The position numbers were made by a program, and so were the translations under genes. A DNA stretch of 64,000 bases from Scatophagus argus (Eukaryota; Chordata; Actinopteri; Scatophagidae): the NCBI RefSeq assembly GCF_020382885.2, contig NC_058504.1, positions 8,484,519 to 8,548,518 on the forward strand, written 5' to 3'. The notes under the pieces were generated by a model. That model did not search any database, was not told where the DNA came from, and saw nothing but the letters and a program-made list of their open reading frames with translations. Shown one piece after another: positions 63,632 through 64,000 of this stretch; position 1 is the first letter of the stretch; the number at the start of each line of letters is the position of its first letter.

Positions 63632-64000
63632 TACTGCTCCGTATTTTATATTCGACTTATTCCATAGCCACTAGATCCATATCTTTCATAATCACTGTTA
63701 CTGCTTTTGGTTACTCTTAACTGTTTTCTGCTGCCTAAATTTCCTTCATTTATTTAACTGTTTATGTAAGATGAACAGCGGCCGTACCAGACTGTGTCGA
63801 AAAGTTAGCTAGATGACAGGAGAGGATCAGAGGAAGGAAGCCGCTATCATAATCGAACACGACCTGACCTGCCGTGTAACGTAAACAAGTGTCGTAAAAT
63901 GACGCTATCCCTACACCACTGGCCCTCCACTGCGAAGCAGGCGTGGACTTGCTATAGCACTACTTGATAGATGAATTGTATTTTGTTATTTACTTGTATT
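63632..64000. other. Right edge of the window
   Basis: No supported feature. It would be intron 1 of the possible divergent gene, or plain intergenic DNA. Confidence 0.4.

Overview
This window is vertebrate nuclear DNA, almost certainly from a ray-finned (probably percomorph) teleost. It has intron-rich genes with GT-AG splice sites, vertebrate-length proteins, and interspersed repeats of types that I recognise from memory as common in teleosts: a Tc1-like remnant, a tRNA-derived SINE and several unclassified dispersed repeats. No bacterial, plasmid or phage features are present. The exon coordinates below were read by hand from splice sites and reading frame. For all nine multi-exon coding genes except zbtb33 (single coding exon), the exon lengths sum to a whole number of codons.

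From left to right the window holds sowahd (+), rpl39 (-), upf3b (-), ndufa1 (+), nkap (-), zbtb33/Kaiso (+), tmem255a (-), atp1b4 (+), lamp2 (-) and cul4b (-). This is the gene order and orientation I know from human Xq24 (SOWAHD-RPL39-UPF3B-NDUFA1-NKAP-ZBTB33-TMEM255A-ATP1B4-LAMP2-CUL4B). The mammalian RNF113A, AKAP14 and RHOX genes are not seen. The genes do not form one pathway; they are an ancient syntenic block of mostly housekeeping genes: translation (rpl39), mRNA surveillance (upf3b), complex I (ndufa1), nuclear RNA/transcription regulation (nkap), methyl-CpG repression (zbtb33), membrane proteins (tmem255a, atp1b4), the lysosome (lamp2) and ubiquitin ligation (cul4b). Several gene pairs are head to head: upf3b/ndufa1, nkap/zbtb33 and tmem255a/atp1b4.

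The most notable points are a U12-type AT-AC intron in cul4b, the complete set of three mutually exclusive LAMP2 last exons (2B, 2A, 2C), a compact N-terminus in atp1b4, a MITE-like element with terminal inverted repeats and a perfect 22-bp palindrome in a lamp2 intron, an internally deleted Tc1 copy that keeps both ends, and a possible unrecognised first exon divergent from cul4b at the right edge. I found no evidence for an undescribed multi-gene system; this is a well-conserved, ordinary vertebrate region.
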